The notes beneath the pieces are model-generated. The model worked only from the letters and a program-made list of their open reading frames with translations. It was not told the origin of the DNA and did no database searches. Shown here in pieces: positions 7,083 to 15,847 of a stretch of DNA of 27,353 bases. A program made the translations under genes and the position numbers. How positions within the stretch are numbered: the stretch's first letter is position 1; every line of letters starts with the position of its first letter. Source of the stretch: Alkalihalobacillus alcalophilus ATCC 27647 = CGMCC 1.3604 (lineage in GTDB: Bacteria > Bacillota > Bacilli > Bacillales > Bacillaceae_D); the NCBI RefSeq assembly GCF_000292245.2, contig NZ_ALPT02000056.1:1-27353 (forward strand), read 5' to 3'.

Positions 7083-8936
7083 TCAATAAACATCACGTTG
7101 ATAACGCTTTTGTTGTTGCATATTGGCTAAATACTCCTGTGCTTCTGTTTTAGAAAAATGACCTTCTTTTTCTATAATCGAAATCAAAGTTTCGTGTACA
7201 TCATGAGCCATATTTTTTTCGTCTCCACAAATATAAACAACGGCTCCTTCTTCTAACCAATTAAAAAGTTCCTTACTATGCTCTAACATCCGATGCTGAA
7301 CATAAACTTTTTCCGCTTTATCACGCGAGAAAGCTACATCCATTTTCGTTAAATTCCCATCCTTTAACCAGCCTTGCCACTCGATTTGATATAAGAAGTC
7401 CGTCACAAAATGTTGATCGCCAAAAAAGAGCCATGACTTACCTGTTGCACCGATTTCTTCCCGTTCTTGCATAAAGGCTCTAAATGGGGCAACCCCTGTC
7501 CCAGGACCAACCATAATAATTGGCGTCTCAGGATTTTCTGGTAATTTAAAATTGTCGTTACTTTGAATGTAAACCGGAAGTGTGTCTCCTGGCTCAATTC
7601 GTTCAGAACATAAAATCGAACAAACACCATTTCGGTTTCGCCCAAATGATTCATATCGAACAGCACCAATCGTTAAATGAACCTCTTCGGGATTTGCTTC
7701 AAGACTACTAGCAATTGAATAAAGCCTTCCAGGAATCTTTCTTAAATGAGCGATAAAATCTTGGATTGACCCTGAAAAAGGACCATAGTCTTGAACAACA
7801 TCGAGCAAATCGCGACCATTTAAGTATTCTTTTAATTTGTCTTTATTCTCAGGAGCAAGTAAATTATGTAACTCCTCATTTGCTGATAGTTTTGCTAAAT
7901 TTTCAAGTAATGGTTTTGTTAAAACGGTAATTTCAAAATAGCTTATAAGGGCTTCTTTTAATGGAAGGACATCTCCTTGCTTATTAACCGTTACGATTTC
8001 ATCCTCTGACCATTGTAATTCTTTAAGCAATAATTCAACGAGTTTTGGATCATTTTTAGGAATAATCCCTAGACTATCTCCCGGTTTATACGTTAATCCC
8101 GACCCCTCTAATGAGATTTCTAAATGTCTCGTCTCTTTATTGGACCCTTGACCATTCAAATTAATGTTTTCCAAAACCTCTGCTTGAAATGGGTTCGTTC
8201 TTGAATAGTTTGATGCTTGAGTCGTTGCCGGAATCGATGCGGTCTCTATTAGACTACTAGAGGAAGTTTGATTAACACTTGTTGCTTCGTTAAAAGCTTG
8301 AACGATTCCCGCAATCCATTCTGCTGCTGGCTCATCAAAGTCTAAATCACAGTCTACTCTTGGGTGAATTCTTTTCCCACCTAGCTCCTCTAATTTTTGA
8401 TCAAATTCTTTTCCTGTTTGACAGAAAAATTCATAGGAGCTATCCCCTAAAGATAAGACTGAAAACGATAATTCCTCTAATTTTGGTGCTCGTTTTCCAT
8501 GTAAAAATTCATGGAAAGAAATGGCCGTATCTGGTGGGTCTCCTTCGCCATGTGTACTAACTAAAATAAGCAAATTTTGAACTTTTTTAAGACTATTTGG
8601 CTTAAAATCATTCATTGACAAAAGTGTCACATCAAAGCCTTGCTCAGTTAATGCTTGTTTTGTTTGTTTGGCTAGACTTTGAGCGTTACCAGTTTGCGAG
8701 CCAAATAAAATCGTGACTTCTTTTGAAATTGGTGTTACCTTCACTTCCGGAATCGTTGGAGCTGTTTGTACATTCGTTTGCTCTGTTGAAACACCTCCGC
8801 TTACTTCTTGACTTTGACTAGCCGCAATATAACCACTAAGCCAAGCCTTTTGTGAATCTGTTAATGTTGGTAAAAGCTGATTTAACAACTCTACCTGCTC
8901 CTGATTAAAAGGACTGTTCATAACCTTAAGTTGCAA
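7083..8936 (-). CDS. cysJ: Assimilatory sulfite reductase, flavoprotein (alpha) subunit
   Basis: CysJ passes electrons from NADPH through FAD and FMN to CysI. After an N-terminal segment (MNSPFNQEQVELLNQLLP), the order is a flavodoxin domain with FGSQTGNAQSLA and STHGEGDPPD, then the FAD domain with RLYSIASSL and GVCSILCSE. The NADPH-binding domain follows, with GPGTGVAPFRAFMQER and YICGDEKNMAHDV, ending in the typical QRDVY C-terminus. The reading frame stays open to a GTG at 8951, but that codon lies inside the ribosome binding site (GTGAGGTGG). The TTG at 8936, six bases after AGGTGG, gives MQLKVMNSPFNQ, matching the Bacillus CysJ N-terminus I recall, and about 617 residues. Expression is from the promoter at 9032-9060. 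Confidence 0.96.
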   Translation of the reverse strand: MQLKVMNSPFNQEQVELLNQLLPTLTDSQKAWLSGYIAASQSQEVSGGVSTEQTNVQTAPTIPEVKVTPISKEVTILFGSQTGNAQSLAKQTKQALTEQGFDVTLLSMNDFKPNSLKKVQNLLILVSTHGEGDPPDTAISFHEFLHGKRAPKLEELSFSVLSLGDSSYEFFCQTGKEFDQKLEELGGKRIHPRVDCDLDFDEPAAEWIAGIVQAFNEATSVNQTSSSSLIETASIPATTQASNYSRTNPFQAEVLENINLNGQGSNKETRHLEISLEGSGLTYKPGDSLGIIPKNDPKLVELLLKELQWSEDEIVTVNKQGDVLPLKEALISYFEITVLTKPLLENLAKLSANEELHNLLAPENKDKLKEYLNGRDLLDVVQDYGPFSGSIQDFIAHLRKIPGRLYSIASSLEANPEEVHLTIGAVRYESFGRNRNGVCSILCSERIEPGDTLPVYIQSNDNFKLPENPETPIIMVGPGTGVAPFRAFMQEREEIGATGKSWLFFGDQHFVTDFLYQIEWQGWLKDGNLTKMDVAFSRDKAEKVYVQHRMLEHSKELFNWLEEGAVVYICGDEKNMAHDVHETLISIIEKEGHFSKTEAQEYLANMQQQKRYQRDVY

Positions 8937-9031
8937 CAATATCCACCTCACAAAGGAATCAAAATCTTTTCATAAATTAAAAAGGACTTCCTAAATTCTT
9001 TTTTCTCACTTTTAAGAAAATAGTTTATTTT

Positions 9032-9060
9032 ATCATAGCTTCACAATTCCTATACGTCAA
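9032..9060 (-). promoter_or_regulatory. Sigma-A-type promoter of cysJI
   Basis: On the minus strand, TTGACG (9060-9055) and TATGAT (9037-9032) are separated by 17 bases, close to the vegetative consensus. The spacer contains a TAGGAATTG element that could be a regulator contact, but I cannot assign a repressor from it. The transcript leader would be about 90 bases. Confidence 0.75.
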
Positions 9061-9239
9061 GTCGGTTTTAATGAAATAAAGTGGTTTTATGTCGATTTTT
9101 TCAAAATACTTTAAAATATTTTTCAAATAATTGAAGAAAGCTCCCTCCTCTTATATTCAGCACTTTTAATTAAAAACTGTTTATTCGCACCCTAATTTCT
9201 CCTAAACCGAATTTTCATTACCTATTTTAATTGTTCAAC

Positions 9240-9284
9240 AAAAAAAGACCACTTAAAAGATCGAATAACCTTCTAAGACAGTCC
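9240..9284 (-). terminator. Intrinsic terminator of the des-desK-desR operon (shared terminator family)
   Basis: On the minus strand GACTGTCTTA pairs with TAAGTGGTC (one bulge) around GAAGGTT-ATTC-GATCTTT, followed by seven T at 9246-9240. Relative to the element at 657 several paired positions have changed together, keeping the stem. It is 20 bases past the desR stop. Confidence 0.8.
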
Positions 9285-9303
9285 TTGACCGTGGATAAAA
9301 AGG

Positions 9304-9903
9304 TTATTTAAACCAACCTCTTTCCTTGGATTGTTTAATCGCTTCTATTCGATTCTTCACTTCTAATTTATCTAAAATAACGGAAATATAATTACGAACG
9401 GTTCCAGCTTTGATTCGAAGTTCATCAGCAATTTCACTCGTGTTTTTTCCTTCAGCAATTAGTTCGAGCACCTCTTTTTCTCGACCAGTTAAAGGGTTTT
9501 TTTCACTTAAAACATCATCCATTAATTCAGGGGCATATATTCGTTTCCCCTCCATTATTTGACGAATAGCAGAGGCTAAATCATCACTAGGAGAATCTTT
9601 TAATAAATAGCCTTTGACTCCAGCCTTGATCGCTCTTTGAAAATAACCCGCACGGGCAAAAGTCGTTAAAATCATTACTTTACAATTTGAGTTTTTTAAA
9701 ACTTCCGCAGCTTCTAAACCACTTTTACCTGGCATCTCAATATCCATTAAACAAATATTAGGTTCCTTTTCTTTTACAAGCCTAATGGCATCTTCACCAT
9801 TTGACGCTTTTCCGACGACTTCCATATCTTCTTCTAAATTTAACAAAGACCCAAGAGCTCCAAGTAACATTTGTTGGTCTTCCGCAATGACAATCTTAAT
9901 CAT
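9304..9903 (-). CDS. desR: DesR-type response regulator (NarL/LuxR family)
   Basis: The 199-residue product has a receiver domain (about 1-118) with the acidic pocket E8/D9, phosphoacceptor D54 in CLMDIEMPG, T80-T81 in ILTTFA, and K102 in YLLKD. A LuxR-type helix-turn-helix follows at about 136-190 (LTGREKEVLELIAEGKNTSE, then a recognition helix near AGTVRNYI). Length and D54 match Bacillus DesR, which when phosphorylated activates the des promoter at low temperature. Its start overlaps the desK stop by four bases (ATGA), so translation is coupled. The family assignment rests on both sequence pattern and the des-desK-desR order, which is the same as in Bacillus subtilis. Confidence 0.93.
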   Translation of the reverse strand: MIKIVIAEDQQMLLGALGSLLNLEEDMEVVGKASNGEDAIRLVKEKEPNICLMDIEMPGKSGLEAAEVLKNSNCKVMILTTFARAGYFQRAIKAGVKGYLLKDSPSDDLASAIRQIMEGKRIYAPELMDDVLSEKNPLTGREKEVLELIAEGKNTSEIADELRIKAGTVRNYISVILDKLEVKNRIEAIKQSKERGWFK

Positions 9904-11054
9904 ATCCGTTCGTCACCTCCGCGAGCATCTGTTGGTACGATAATTTTTAAGGTCGTTCCATCATTTGTATCAAGCTGTAAATATCCATTAACAAACTCTA
10001 ATCGTTCCTTTAATCCTATCAACCCGTAACCTGGAAGTTCTTGTTGTTTATTCGTTTTAAACATTCCATCATCGGAAATCGTTAGCACGGTTTCTTTTTC
10101 AAATTGTTCAATTGTAATGATACACTCCGTCGCTCCACTATGCTTAACGACGTTATTAACCCCTTCTTTTAAACACATACTTAATATATTTTCCACTAAT
10201 AATGCAATGTTTTTTAAAGGCTGTTCTTGTTGAATGACACAATGAATTTCTGCCGCTTTTAACAAACTTTCAACCCGATTGAGTTCGTCTTTTAAACGTA
10301 TGCTTCTCATCGAAGAAACCATTTTACGGACTTCACTCAATGCCGTTCTAGCCGTTTGCTGGACATCGTTTAATTCACTTTTAGCTTGGTCAGGATCTTT
10401 TGTAATTAATTTACGAGCTAACTCTGACTTTAAACCAATTAATGAAAGCTTTTGTCCAAGTGTATCGTGAAGGTCGCGAGCAATTCGTTCACGTTCTTCC
10501 ACTTTAATTAAATCGGAAATGATTTTATTGGCATCCTCCAGTTTTTCCTCAAGCTCCCCACGTTCATTGCGGTTAAAAATATTAAAAGGCAGGAGAATAA
10601 TACTTAAGCAAACAATTAAAACAAATGGTAATTGTTGAATAAAAAAGGGCTCTTGAATCGCAATCATATAGTTAATCGCAACTGCGATCGATACGAGGTG
10701 AATAAAATATAAAATAAAAAAAGCGATTCGATTCCGTATACTCCCAATTAAGTAAGCAATAAAGAATGAAAAATAAACATAGCTAAATAAATAAGTAGCT
10801 ACATTTGATATTGTAATTAAAATTAACGTCCATATATAAACAGACCAACGCTTTGTTGTTAAATAGGCAATTCGATAAAAAAGAAAAAAGAGCAAAGTTA
10901 AAGAGACCCCGATAATCGTGACAATCGTATCCGTTTGAAAAATAAAATAAAAAGGAAGAATACAGAGGACCGTCCATATATATGGAGCAGTCCCATTTTT
11001 ACTTTCAAACATTAACCATTTTTTTAGTTGCTCGGAAAATTGTTCTTTGCCCAT
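9900..11054 (-). CDS. desK: DesK-type membrane thermosensor histidine kinase
   Basis: The 384-residue protein has four to five hydrophobic segments in residues 25-160 and a linker helix (ERGELEEKLEDANKIISDLI). The HisKA_3 dimerisation domain has phosphoacceptor H196 in ERIARDLHDTLGQ. The ATPase domain has an N-box (KEGVNNVVKHSG, N300/N301), the SDDG G1 box at 327-330 and GYGLIGLKER at 342-351. In Bacillus subtilis DesK senses membrane thickness and fluidity through its transmembrane part, acting as phosphatase when warm and kinase when cold. The N-terminal membrane region here is not strongly conserved in sequence, as expected. The gene lies 18 bases after des and overlaps desR by four. The start has GAGGAG eight bases upstream. 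Confidence 0.92.
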   Translation of the reverse strand: MGKEQFSEQLKKWLMFESKNGTAPYIWTVLCILPFYFIFQTDTIVTIIGVSLTLLFFLFYRIAYLTTKRWSVYIWTLILITISNVATYLFSYVYFSFFIAYLIGSIRNRIAFFILYFIHLVSIAVAINYMIAIQEPFFIQQLPFVLIVCLSIILLPFNIFNRNERGELEEKLEDANKIISDLIKVEERERIARDLHDTLGQKLSLIGLKSELARKLITKDPDQAKSELNDVQQTARTALSEVRKMVSSMRSIRLKDELNRVESLLKAAEIHCVIQQEQPLKNIALLVENILSMCLKEGVNNVVKHSGATECIITIEQFEKETVLTISDDGMFKTNKQQELPGYGLIGLKERLEFVNGYLQLDTNDGTTLKIIVPTDARGGDERI

Positions 11055-11072
11055 TTTTGCTCCTCAAATCTA

Positions 11073-12065
11073 TTACATCATTTTGGCTTCTTTAAACCCA
11101 ACAAATTTCTTCTGTTGTTCATCCCATAAATGAAACTTTAAAGATTCTAAACTTGTTTTTATCGTAATCGTTTGGACATGCTGTAATGGTTTTACTTCCT
11201 TATGCACAGCTTCCAATTTATAATTCGGCACCCTTGGACTTAAATGATGCACATGGTGATAGCCAATATTACCTGTTACCCATTGTAAGAGTTTTGGCAA
11301 TTGATAATAAGAACTTCCTTCAACAGAGGCCCTTACATATTCCCACTCGTCATTTTCTTCAAAATAGGATTCCTCAAATGTGTGTTGAACATAAAACAAC
11401 CAAACCCCTGCAACCCCTGCCACAAAAAAGAGTGGTCCGTGTACAAGTAACAAAGCTTGCCATCCAATTAATAAACTTAATCCCCCGAACATGAGGACAA
11501 TCATTAAATTTGTAAAATACGTATTTAACCTTTCTTTTCGCCTTGCTCCTTTTCGATTGAAGCGATTATCAATCACAAAAACAAAAATAGGGCCTAATAC
11601 AAACATAACAAAAGGATTTCTATAAATACGATAACGTAATTTCGTCATTGTGGAAGCGCTCTTATACTCTTCAACTGTCATCATCCAAATATCACCGATA
11701 CCACGCTTATCTAAATTTCCACTTGTCGCATGGTGAATGGCATGCTCATGACCCCATTTGCTATATGGAAATAAAGTCAAAATGCCCGAAATCGTCCCAA
11801 CAATCCGGTTCGCTTTACGATTTTTGAAAAAGGAAAAATGACAACAATCATGGAAGATAATAAATATACGTACAAGAAAACCACCAGCTACTACTGAGAA
11901 AACTAAACTTAATAAAAATGAAATTTCTAAACTGAAATAAGCTAATGCCCATAATCCGAAAAAGGGAATAAATGTATTCACTAATTGTACCACACTTGTG
12001 TTTAAATTTGCTTTTTCAAATGGAGCAACCTGTTTACGAAGTGCTTTTTGTTTCTCTTTATCCAT
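11073..12065 (-). CDS. des: Membrane acyl-lipid (fatty acid) desaturase
   Basis: This 330-residue membrane protein carries the three histidine clusters of membrane di-iron desaturases: HDCCH at 72-76, HEHAIHH at 106-112 and HHVHH at 270-274. Hydrophobic segments lie before the first cluster and between the second and third. Bacillus Des introduces a cis double bond into acyl chains of membrane phospholipids, restoring fluidity after a temperature drop. It is followed 18 bases later by desK and then desR, forming the usual autoregulated unit. The ATG at 12065 has AGAAGGGG upstream. A dyad that could be the DesR operator lies about 80-100 bases before the start. Confidence 0.94.
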   Translation of the reverse strand: MDKEKQKALRKQVAPFEKANLNTSVVQLVNTFIPFFGLWALAYFSLEISFLLSLVFSVVAGGFLVRIFIIFHDCCHFSFFKNRKANRIVGTISGILTLFPYSKWGHEHAIHHATSGNLDKRGIGDIWMMTVEEYKSASTMTKLRYRIYRNPFVMFVLGPIFVFVIDNRFNRKGARRKERLNTYFTNLMIVLMFGGLSLLIGWQALLLVHGPLFFVAGVAGVWLFYVQHTFEESYFEENDEWEYVRASVEGSSYYQLPKLLQWVTGNIGYHHVHHLSPRVPNYKLEAVHKEVKPLQHVQTITIKTSLESLKFHLWDEQQKKFVGFKEAKMM

Positions 12066-12146
12066 ACTGAAAACCCCTTCTAACTCTTTTTTTTCAGTAT
12101 AAAAAAGAAAAGAGCATTTGAGCAGTCATAGCTGTCATATACAAAA

Positions 12147-12164
12147 CCATGATAAATGTCATGG
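12147..12164 (-). promoter_or_regulatory. Candidate DesR operator upstream of des
   Basis: The minus strand reads CCATGACATTTATCATGG, a perfect 6-bp inverted repeat around a 6-base centre, 81-99 bases upstream of des. Two further ATGAC half-site-like words follow between it and the gene (12128-12138). Being the only strong dyad in the 231-base gap, it is a reasonable DesR site, but this is inference; I could not identify a convincing -35/-10 pair next to it. Confidence 0.45.
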
Positions 12165-12296
12165 ATGATCCCAAAATGAGACAAATTCACTTCCTTTTGT
12201 AAGTTGTCCTCTGTTCATTTCTCCCCTCTATCATTTTCCGATTATTTTGATTAAAATAATACTTATGATTCATTTTAATTTGAAGGAGTCTTTCAT

Positions 12297-13355
12297 TTGC
12301 AAAATATAAATAAACGACTTTTTGAAGCACTTTTAATCGGAACAGTTGGTGGTTTTGTCTTTAATTATTTTCATCTTCCGCTGCCGTGGATGTTAGGCAG
12401 TTTAACTTTTGTGATGTTATGGCAAGCTTTTACAAATCGAATATTAGATTTTCCGGCGTTTTGTAAGGATGCTGGACTAGTCGTTTTAGGAGCTTATTTC
12501 GGTTTATATTTTACCGCAGCTACCTTTATGACAGTTGCCCCCTATTTTATTCATTATGTAATAGCTACAATCCTTTTAATAGGCTTTAGCATTTTCTTAA
12601 GTACGCTCGTTTCAAAATGGATTGCTATTGACGAGATAACCAGCGTTTTTAGCTCGATTCCCGGTGGCTTAACTGAAATGGCCATTGCTAGTGAGTCTTT
12701 AAATGCTAAATCTTCTTATGTTGTCATTTTTCAAACTGTCCGATTATTGACCGTCTTATTTACGATCCCGCCATTTATTATTTTATTGTTTGGTCGTAAT
12801 GGTGCGACAATATCATCTCCTATTACATCCCCTGTAAACTTTATATTTGATTGGAATTATTTATGGTTTATCTTACCTTTTGTCATCGGGTATTTTGTTC
12901 GCAATATAATACCAGCTGGCATTGTCATTGGCTCAATGGTGGTTACAGTTATATTAAATGTTAGCCCGATTACCTTACCAATATTACCTGAATTCATTCT
13001 AATAATCGCTCAAATTATGATCGGAATCAGTTTAGGAAAAAGTATTCTTCTTTCCGATCTAAAAGCTGGAGGAAAGTATTGTCTCATTTATTTTAGCATC
13101 GCTGTTTTGTTAATTATGATGGCCTTTCTTTTAGGGGTTCTATTTAGCGCCGTAACAGACATCGACTTAGTGACTGCTTTATTAAGTTTAGCACCAGGTG
13201 GTTTAATTGAAATGGTATTAACAGCTTCACAAGTTGGTGCAGATCCTGCCTTAGTCAGTGCGTTTCAATTAACAAGAATATTAATAATCGTTATTTTTGT
13301 ACCAATTGTATTAAAGTGGTATTTTAAACGAAAAGAGCAGGTCGTTGGTTGTTAA
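12297..13355 (+). CDS. AbrB/AmoA-type duplicated membrane protein
   Basis: The 352-residue protein is almost entirely hydrophobic, with about ten membrane segments. It is an internal duplication: SIPGGLTEMAIASESLNA in the first half matches LAPGGLIEMVLTASQVGADP in the second, each followed by a VxFQxxRxLxxV stretch. This is the pattern of PF05145 (AbrB duplication family), often mislabelled 'ammonia monooxygenase' or 'AbrB transcriptional regulator'. The family is thought to be membrane transporters, with no confirmed substrate. Translation starts at TTG 12297, ten bases after AAGGAG. The gene is transcribed divergently from des across a 231-base region and is monocistronic. Confidence 0.85.
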   Translation: MQNINKRLFEALLIGTVGGFVFNYFHLPLPWMLGSLTFVMLWQAFTNRILDFPAFCKDAGLVVLGAYFGLYFTAATFMTVAPYFIHYVIATILLIGFSIFLSTLVSKWIAIDEITSVFSSIPGGLTEMAIASESLNAKSSYVVIFQTVRLLTVLFTIPPFIILLFGRNGATISSPITSPVNFIFDWNYLWFILPFVIGYFVRNIIPAGIVIGSMVVTVILNVSPITLPILPEFILIIAQIMIGISLGKSILLSDLKAGGKYCLIYFSIAVLLIMMAFLLGVLFSAVTDIDLVTALLSLAPGGLIEMVLTASQVGADPALVSAFQLTRILIIVIFVPIVLKWYFKRKEQVVGC

Positions 13356-13412
13356 TTTTATATTTATTATTCGTTTATTCAATATGGCACATGAAATTAT
13401 TTGTTCCTCTAA

Positions 13413-13460
13413 CCCCCCCCCGATCTAGTCATCATTGAATGATTTTTGAGGGGGATTTTC
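13413..13460. terminator. Possible bidirectional terminator with a nine-C tract
   Basis: A run of nine C (13413-13421) can pair with GGGGG at 13450-13454, enclosing a small TCAT/ATGA hairpin, and ATTTTCATTT follows on the plus strand. It lies between the convergent genes ending at 13355 and 13494. The homopolymer makes both the structure and the exact length uncertain. Confidence 0.4.
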
Positions 13461-13493
13461 ATTTCGTATGAAATTTAGACTTCGAGCTGCAGC

Positions 13494-14456
13494 TTACAAC
13501 TGTTCTAAAAACTGGTGAATTTTATCTGAATGACCCGGTAAGTCTTCGTGTTCAAAATCGGGATAAATATAAATTTGTTTTTCTGATTGGATCTTATTAT
13601 AAATCGCATATTGTGTTGAAGGTGGGCAAATACTGTCCATCAATCCAACCCCAATATGAACCTCTGCTTTAATCCTTTCTGCTAGATGTTGCACATCAAT
13701 ATAGCCTAATTTTTCAAAGACTTTTTCTTCTTTTTTATGTTCGGGGTCAAAAAAGCGAAAATAGCTTCTTAATTCACGGTAAGCTCCCACTGTTAAATCC
13801 ATCTCCCATACTCGTTTGTAATCGCTTAAAAATGGATAAACGGTCGCCACTTTTTTTACATCAGGAACTAAAGCTGCACATGCTAAAGCTAAGGCTCCTC
13901 CTTGTGACCAGCCTGTTGTGGCAATTCTCGATTCATCAATATGGTCCATTTGCCGAACAATAGCTAATAATTGAGCTGCATCTAAAAACACATCTCGAAA
14001 AAAGAGCTTGTTTGGATCTTCTTCCTCTAACCCTCGAATAATGTGGCCATGATGGGTATTTCCTCTGACTCCTCCAACATCTTCAGACAATCCTGCTTGC
14101 CCTCGAACATCCATTGCAAAAACAGAATGACCTAAACTCGCTAATGATAATAACCCTGTCCAATCACCAGATTGACCAGTATATCCATGAAATTTTATGA
14201 CGGCAGCGTGCTTGAACGAGGCTATTTTTGGTTTCATAAATTTAACATGAATTTTCGCCCCACTTATTCCTGTAAAATAAAGATGATAACATTCGACCGT
14301 TTTTGTTTGAAATTCACTTTTTATTAACACATATTCCTTTGATAATGAATTCATTTCGACAAGAGCACGGTCCCAATATTGGTCAAAATCAACTGGTTTA
14401 GGATTTGTCCCCCTATAGATTTTTAATTTTTCCAATGGCATATCAATTAACGGCAT
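13494..14456 (-). CDS. Acetylxylan esterase / cephalosporin-C deacetylase family hydrolase
   Basis: The 320-residue protein has the alpha/beta-hydrolase fold of carbohydrate esterase family 7 (AXE1). It shows the N-terminal IDMPLEKLKIYRG segment, the family signature RGQ at 118-120, nucleophile S184 in GWSQGGAL, acid D274 in GLMDSICPPST, and H303 in FEHEDLPGH. The usual GGSQGG is GWSQGG here. Enzymes of this family remove acetyl groups from short xylo-oligosaccharides and, promiscuously, from cephalosporin C. Length matches the Bacillus Cah enzyme (about 318). There is no signal peptide, so it acts in the cytoplasm on imported oligosaccharides. It is not next to xylan-degradation genes, so its natural substrate is open. 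GGGAG lies seven bases before the ATG. Confidence 0.85.
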   Translation of the reverse strand: MPLIDMPLEKLKIYRGTNPKPVDFDQYWDRALVEMNSLSKEYVLIKSEFQTKTVECYHLYFTGISGAKIHVKFMKPKIASFKHAAVIKFHGYTGQSGDWTGLLSLASLGHSVFAMDVRGQAGLSEDVGGVRGNTHHGHIIRGLEEEDPNKLFFRDVFLDAAQLLAIVRQMDHIDESRIATTGWSQGGALALACAALVPDVKKVATVYPFLSDYKRVWEMDLTVGAYRELRSYFRFFDPEHKKEEKVFEKLGYIDVQHLAERIKAEVHIGVGLMDSICPPSTQYAIYNKIQSEKQIYIYPDFEHEDLPGHSDKIHQFLEQL

Positions 14457-14589
14457 ACTATCACTCCCTAACCTTTTTTTAACAATACTTTAAAATTCTC
14501 AAAAAGGCGATCTTTTCCTTTTTTAATTGCTTCATTTTAAATCATGAAAAAGAACATTTTGACTCATTCTATAAAATGAGGTGACATTT

Positions 14590-15504
14590 ATGCTCTGGCT
14601 ACTGCTCTTTCATTCATTATTATTTGTTTCTCCGATTGAAGATTTATCTGATGATATCCATTTACGCTTAAATAATGAAATCATTTCTACATACAATCGG
14701 CACAATTTAAAGCATTCTTATATCGATGAAAAATTGATTGATATTCAGCAATTGGACAAGCTTTTAATGGATTTAAATAAACAAATCTACACACCTGCTC
14801 AAGATGCTTATATTGGCCCTTATGGAGAAGTTGTTGATGACATCGTTGGTTATCAATTACATGTGGATGAAATGAAAAAACAAATCATCGAATCCTATTA
14901 TCAAACGGGTACAAAAACGATCGATATTCCAACAAAGCCAGTTTATGCTCGTGTGAATACTGAATTAATGGAAAGTTTACGGGAAAAATTAATTGGCCAT
15001 TATATTACCTATTTTAATTCAAGAAATAAAGAAAGAAGTCATTATATCCAACTAGCAACAGAAGCGATTCATAATCAAGTTATTTTTCCAGGTGAAGCCT
15101 TTTCATTTAATAAGATGGTCGGTGAAAGAACTACACAAAATGGTTATAAAAGAGCAACTGTCATCGTTAAAGGTGAATTAAGTGAAGACATTGGTGGTGG
15201 AATATGCCAAGTTTCGTCGACACTATTTAATGCAGTCGACCATGCAAATTTAACGATTGTGGAAAGATATATCCATAGTCGTCGAGTTTCCTATGTTCCT
15301 CCTGGTCGAGATGCCACTGTCAGTTGGTACGGACCTGATTTTCGTTTTCAGAACAAGCTAAATCAACCGATTTTAATCCAAGCGAAAGTATACGGTGGGC
15401 AATTATTAATTAAGATCTATTCAACCGAACACGTCCGTTATCAAAGCAAAAATATTCCAAATGCTGAGAAAAAACTACCTAGGGAAATAAAAATGTCAGA
15501 TTAA
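14590..15504 (+). CDS. VanW-domain secreted protein
   Basis: The 304-residue product starts with a hydrophobic signal sequence (LWLLLFHSLLFVS) and has a VanW domain (PF04294 type) in its C-terminal half. The motifs FPGEAFSFNKMVGERT, GGGICQVSSTLF and RRVSYVPPGRDATV are clear. VanW proteins are found in some glycopeptide-resistance clusters but also widely in Bacilli and Clostridia as exported proteins of unknown function, sometimes fused to peptidoglycan-binding domains. Here it is single and not near van genes, so resistance should not be inferred. A GTG at 14581 is in frame but lies within GAGGTGACATTTATG; the ATG at 14590 follows GAGGTG by six bases and is preferred. A shared terminator follows. 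Confidence 0.8.
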   Translation: MLWLLLFHSLLFVSPIEDLSDDIHLRLNNEIISTYNRHNLKHSYIDEKLIDIQQLDKLLMDLNKQIYTPAQDAYIGPYGEVVDDIVGYQLHVDEMKKQIIESYYQTGTKTIDIPTKPVYARVNTELMESLREKLIGHYITYFNSRNKERSHYIQLATEAIHNQVIFPGEAFSFNKMVGERTTQNGYKRATVIVKGELSEDIGGGICQVSSTLFNAVDHANLTIVERYIHSRRVSYVPPGRDATVSWYGPDFRFQNKLNQPILIQAKVYGGQLLIKIYSTEHVRYQSKNIPNAEKKLPREIKMSD

Positions 15505-15533
15505 TCTCTCGCTTGTCCGTTTTTACGGCTACC

Positions 15534-15578
15534 AAAAAAAGCTAATCGTTAGGAATACTTCCTACTCATTAGCTTTTT
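15534..15578. terminator. Bidirectional intrinsic terminator
   Basis: AAAAAAGCTAAT pairs with ATTAGCTTTTTT and an inner TAGGAA/TTCCTA extends the hairpin, giving T-runs on both strands. It serves both the VanW gene (plus strand) and the small gene at 15612 (minus strand). Confidence 0.85.
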
Positions 15579-15611
15579 TATCTGCAATTGAGACGTTGAC
15601 AAGACTTTCGC

Positions 15612-15785
15612 TTATGCACGTAATTGTTTATGTACTTCTTGTATGTCGGCCTCGACCTTTGTTAGTTTTTGCTCTAAGGGGCCGATATTTCCTCCGACCG
15701 ATTCTACCTTTTCTAAATCAAACTGAATACGTAAATATTCGGCTTTTAAATCTTCTAATCGATTTTCTAATTCCTTTGTAGCCAT
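15612..15785 (-). CDS. SE1832-like small coiled-coil protein (57 aa)
   Basis: A 57-residue reading frame begins at ATG 15785, directly after AGGTGAAAAC, and ends at TAA 15612. It starts MATKELENRLEDLKAEYLRI and continues with charged heptad-like helices broken by a GGNIG turn near 31, ending KVEADIQEVHKQLRA. The pattern fits the SE1832 family of short Bacillales proteins, which has no known function. It is followed by the hairpin at 15534-15578. It lies downstream of the ABC transporter genes on the same strand, 62 bases past the permease stop, with its own ribosome binding site. Confidence 0.75.
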   Translation of the reverse strand: MATKELENRLEDLKAEYLRIQFDLEKVESVGGNIGPLEQKLTKVEADIQEVHKQLRA

Positions 15786-15847
15786 GTTTTCACCTCATTT
15801 TCTTTTTACGATAACATAAATCACTTAACAACCAAAAAAGATTTGGC

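Larger units (their letters stand above)
8937..9303. other. Intergenic region between desR and cysJ
   Basis: This 367-base gap holds the cysJI promoter and, at its left, the terminator of the des operon, both on the minus strand. I found no S-box or T-box in it. An AT-rich stretch around 9061-9240 has no recognisable gene. Confidence 0.6.

Noticed and set aside
8937..8951. GTG at 8951 as the cysJ start.
   Set aside because: It lies inside the AGGTGG ribosome binding site; TTG at 8936 has proper spacing and gives the expected Bacillus N-terminus.
8952..9300. S-box or T-box leader for cysJI.
   Set aside because: The conserved S-box blocks (GGAGGGACTGGCC and GATGAAACC-type) and the T-box TGGNACC-type bulge are absent; only a promoter is supported.
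14590..15504. Reading the VanW-domain gene as glycopeptide resistance.
   Set aside because: No vanA/H/X/Y/S/R-type genes are near; VanW domains are common in exported Bacillus proteins without such a role.
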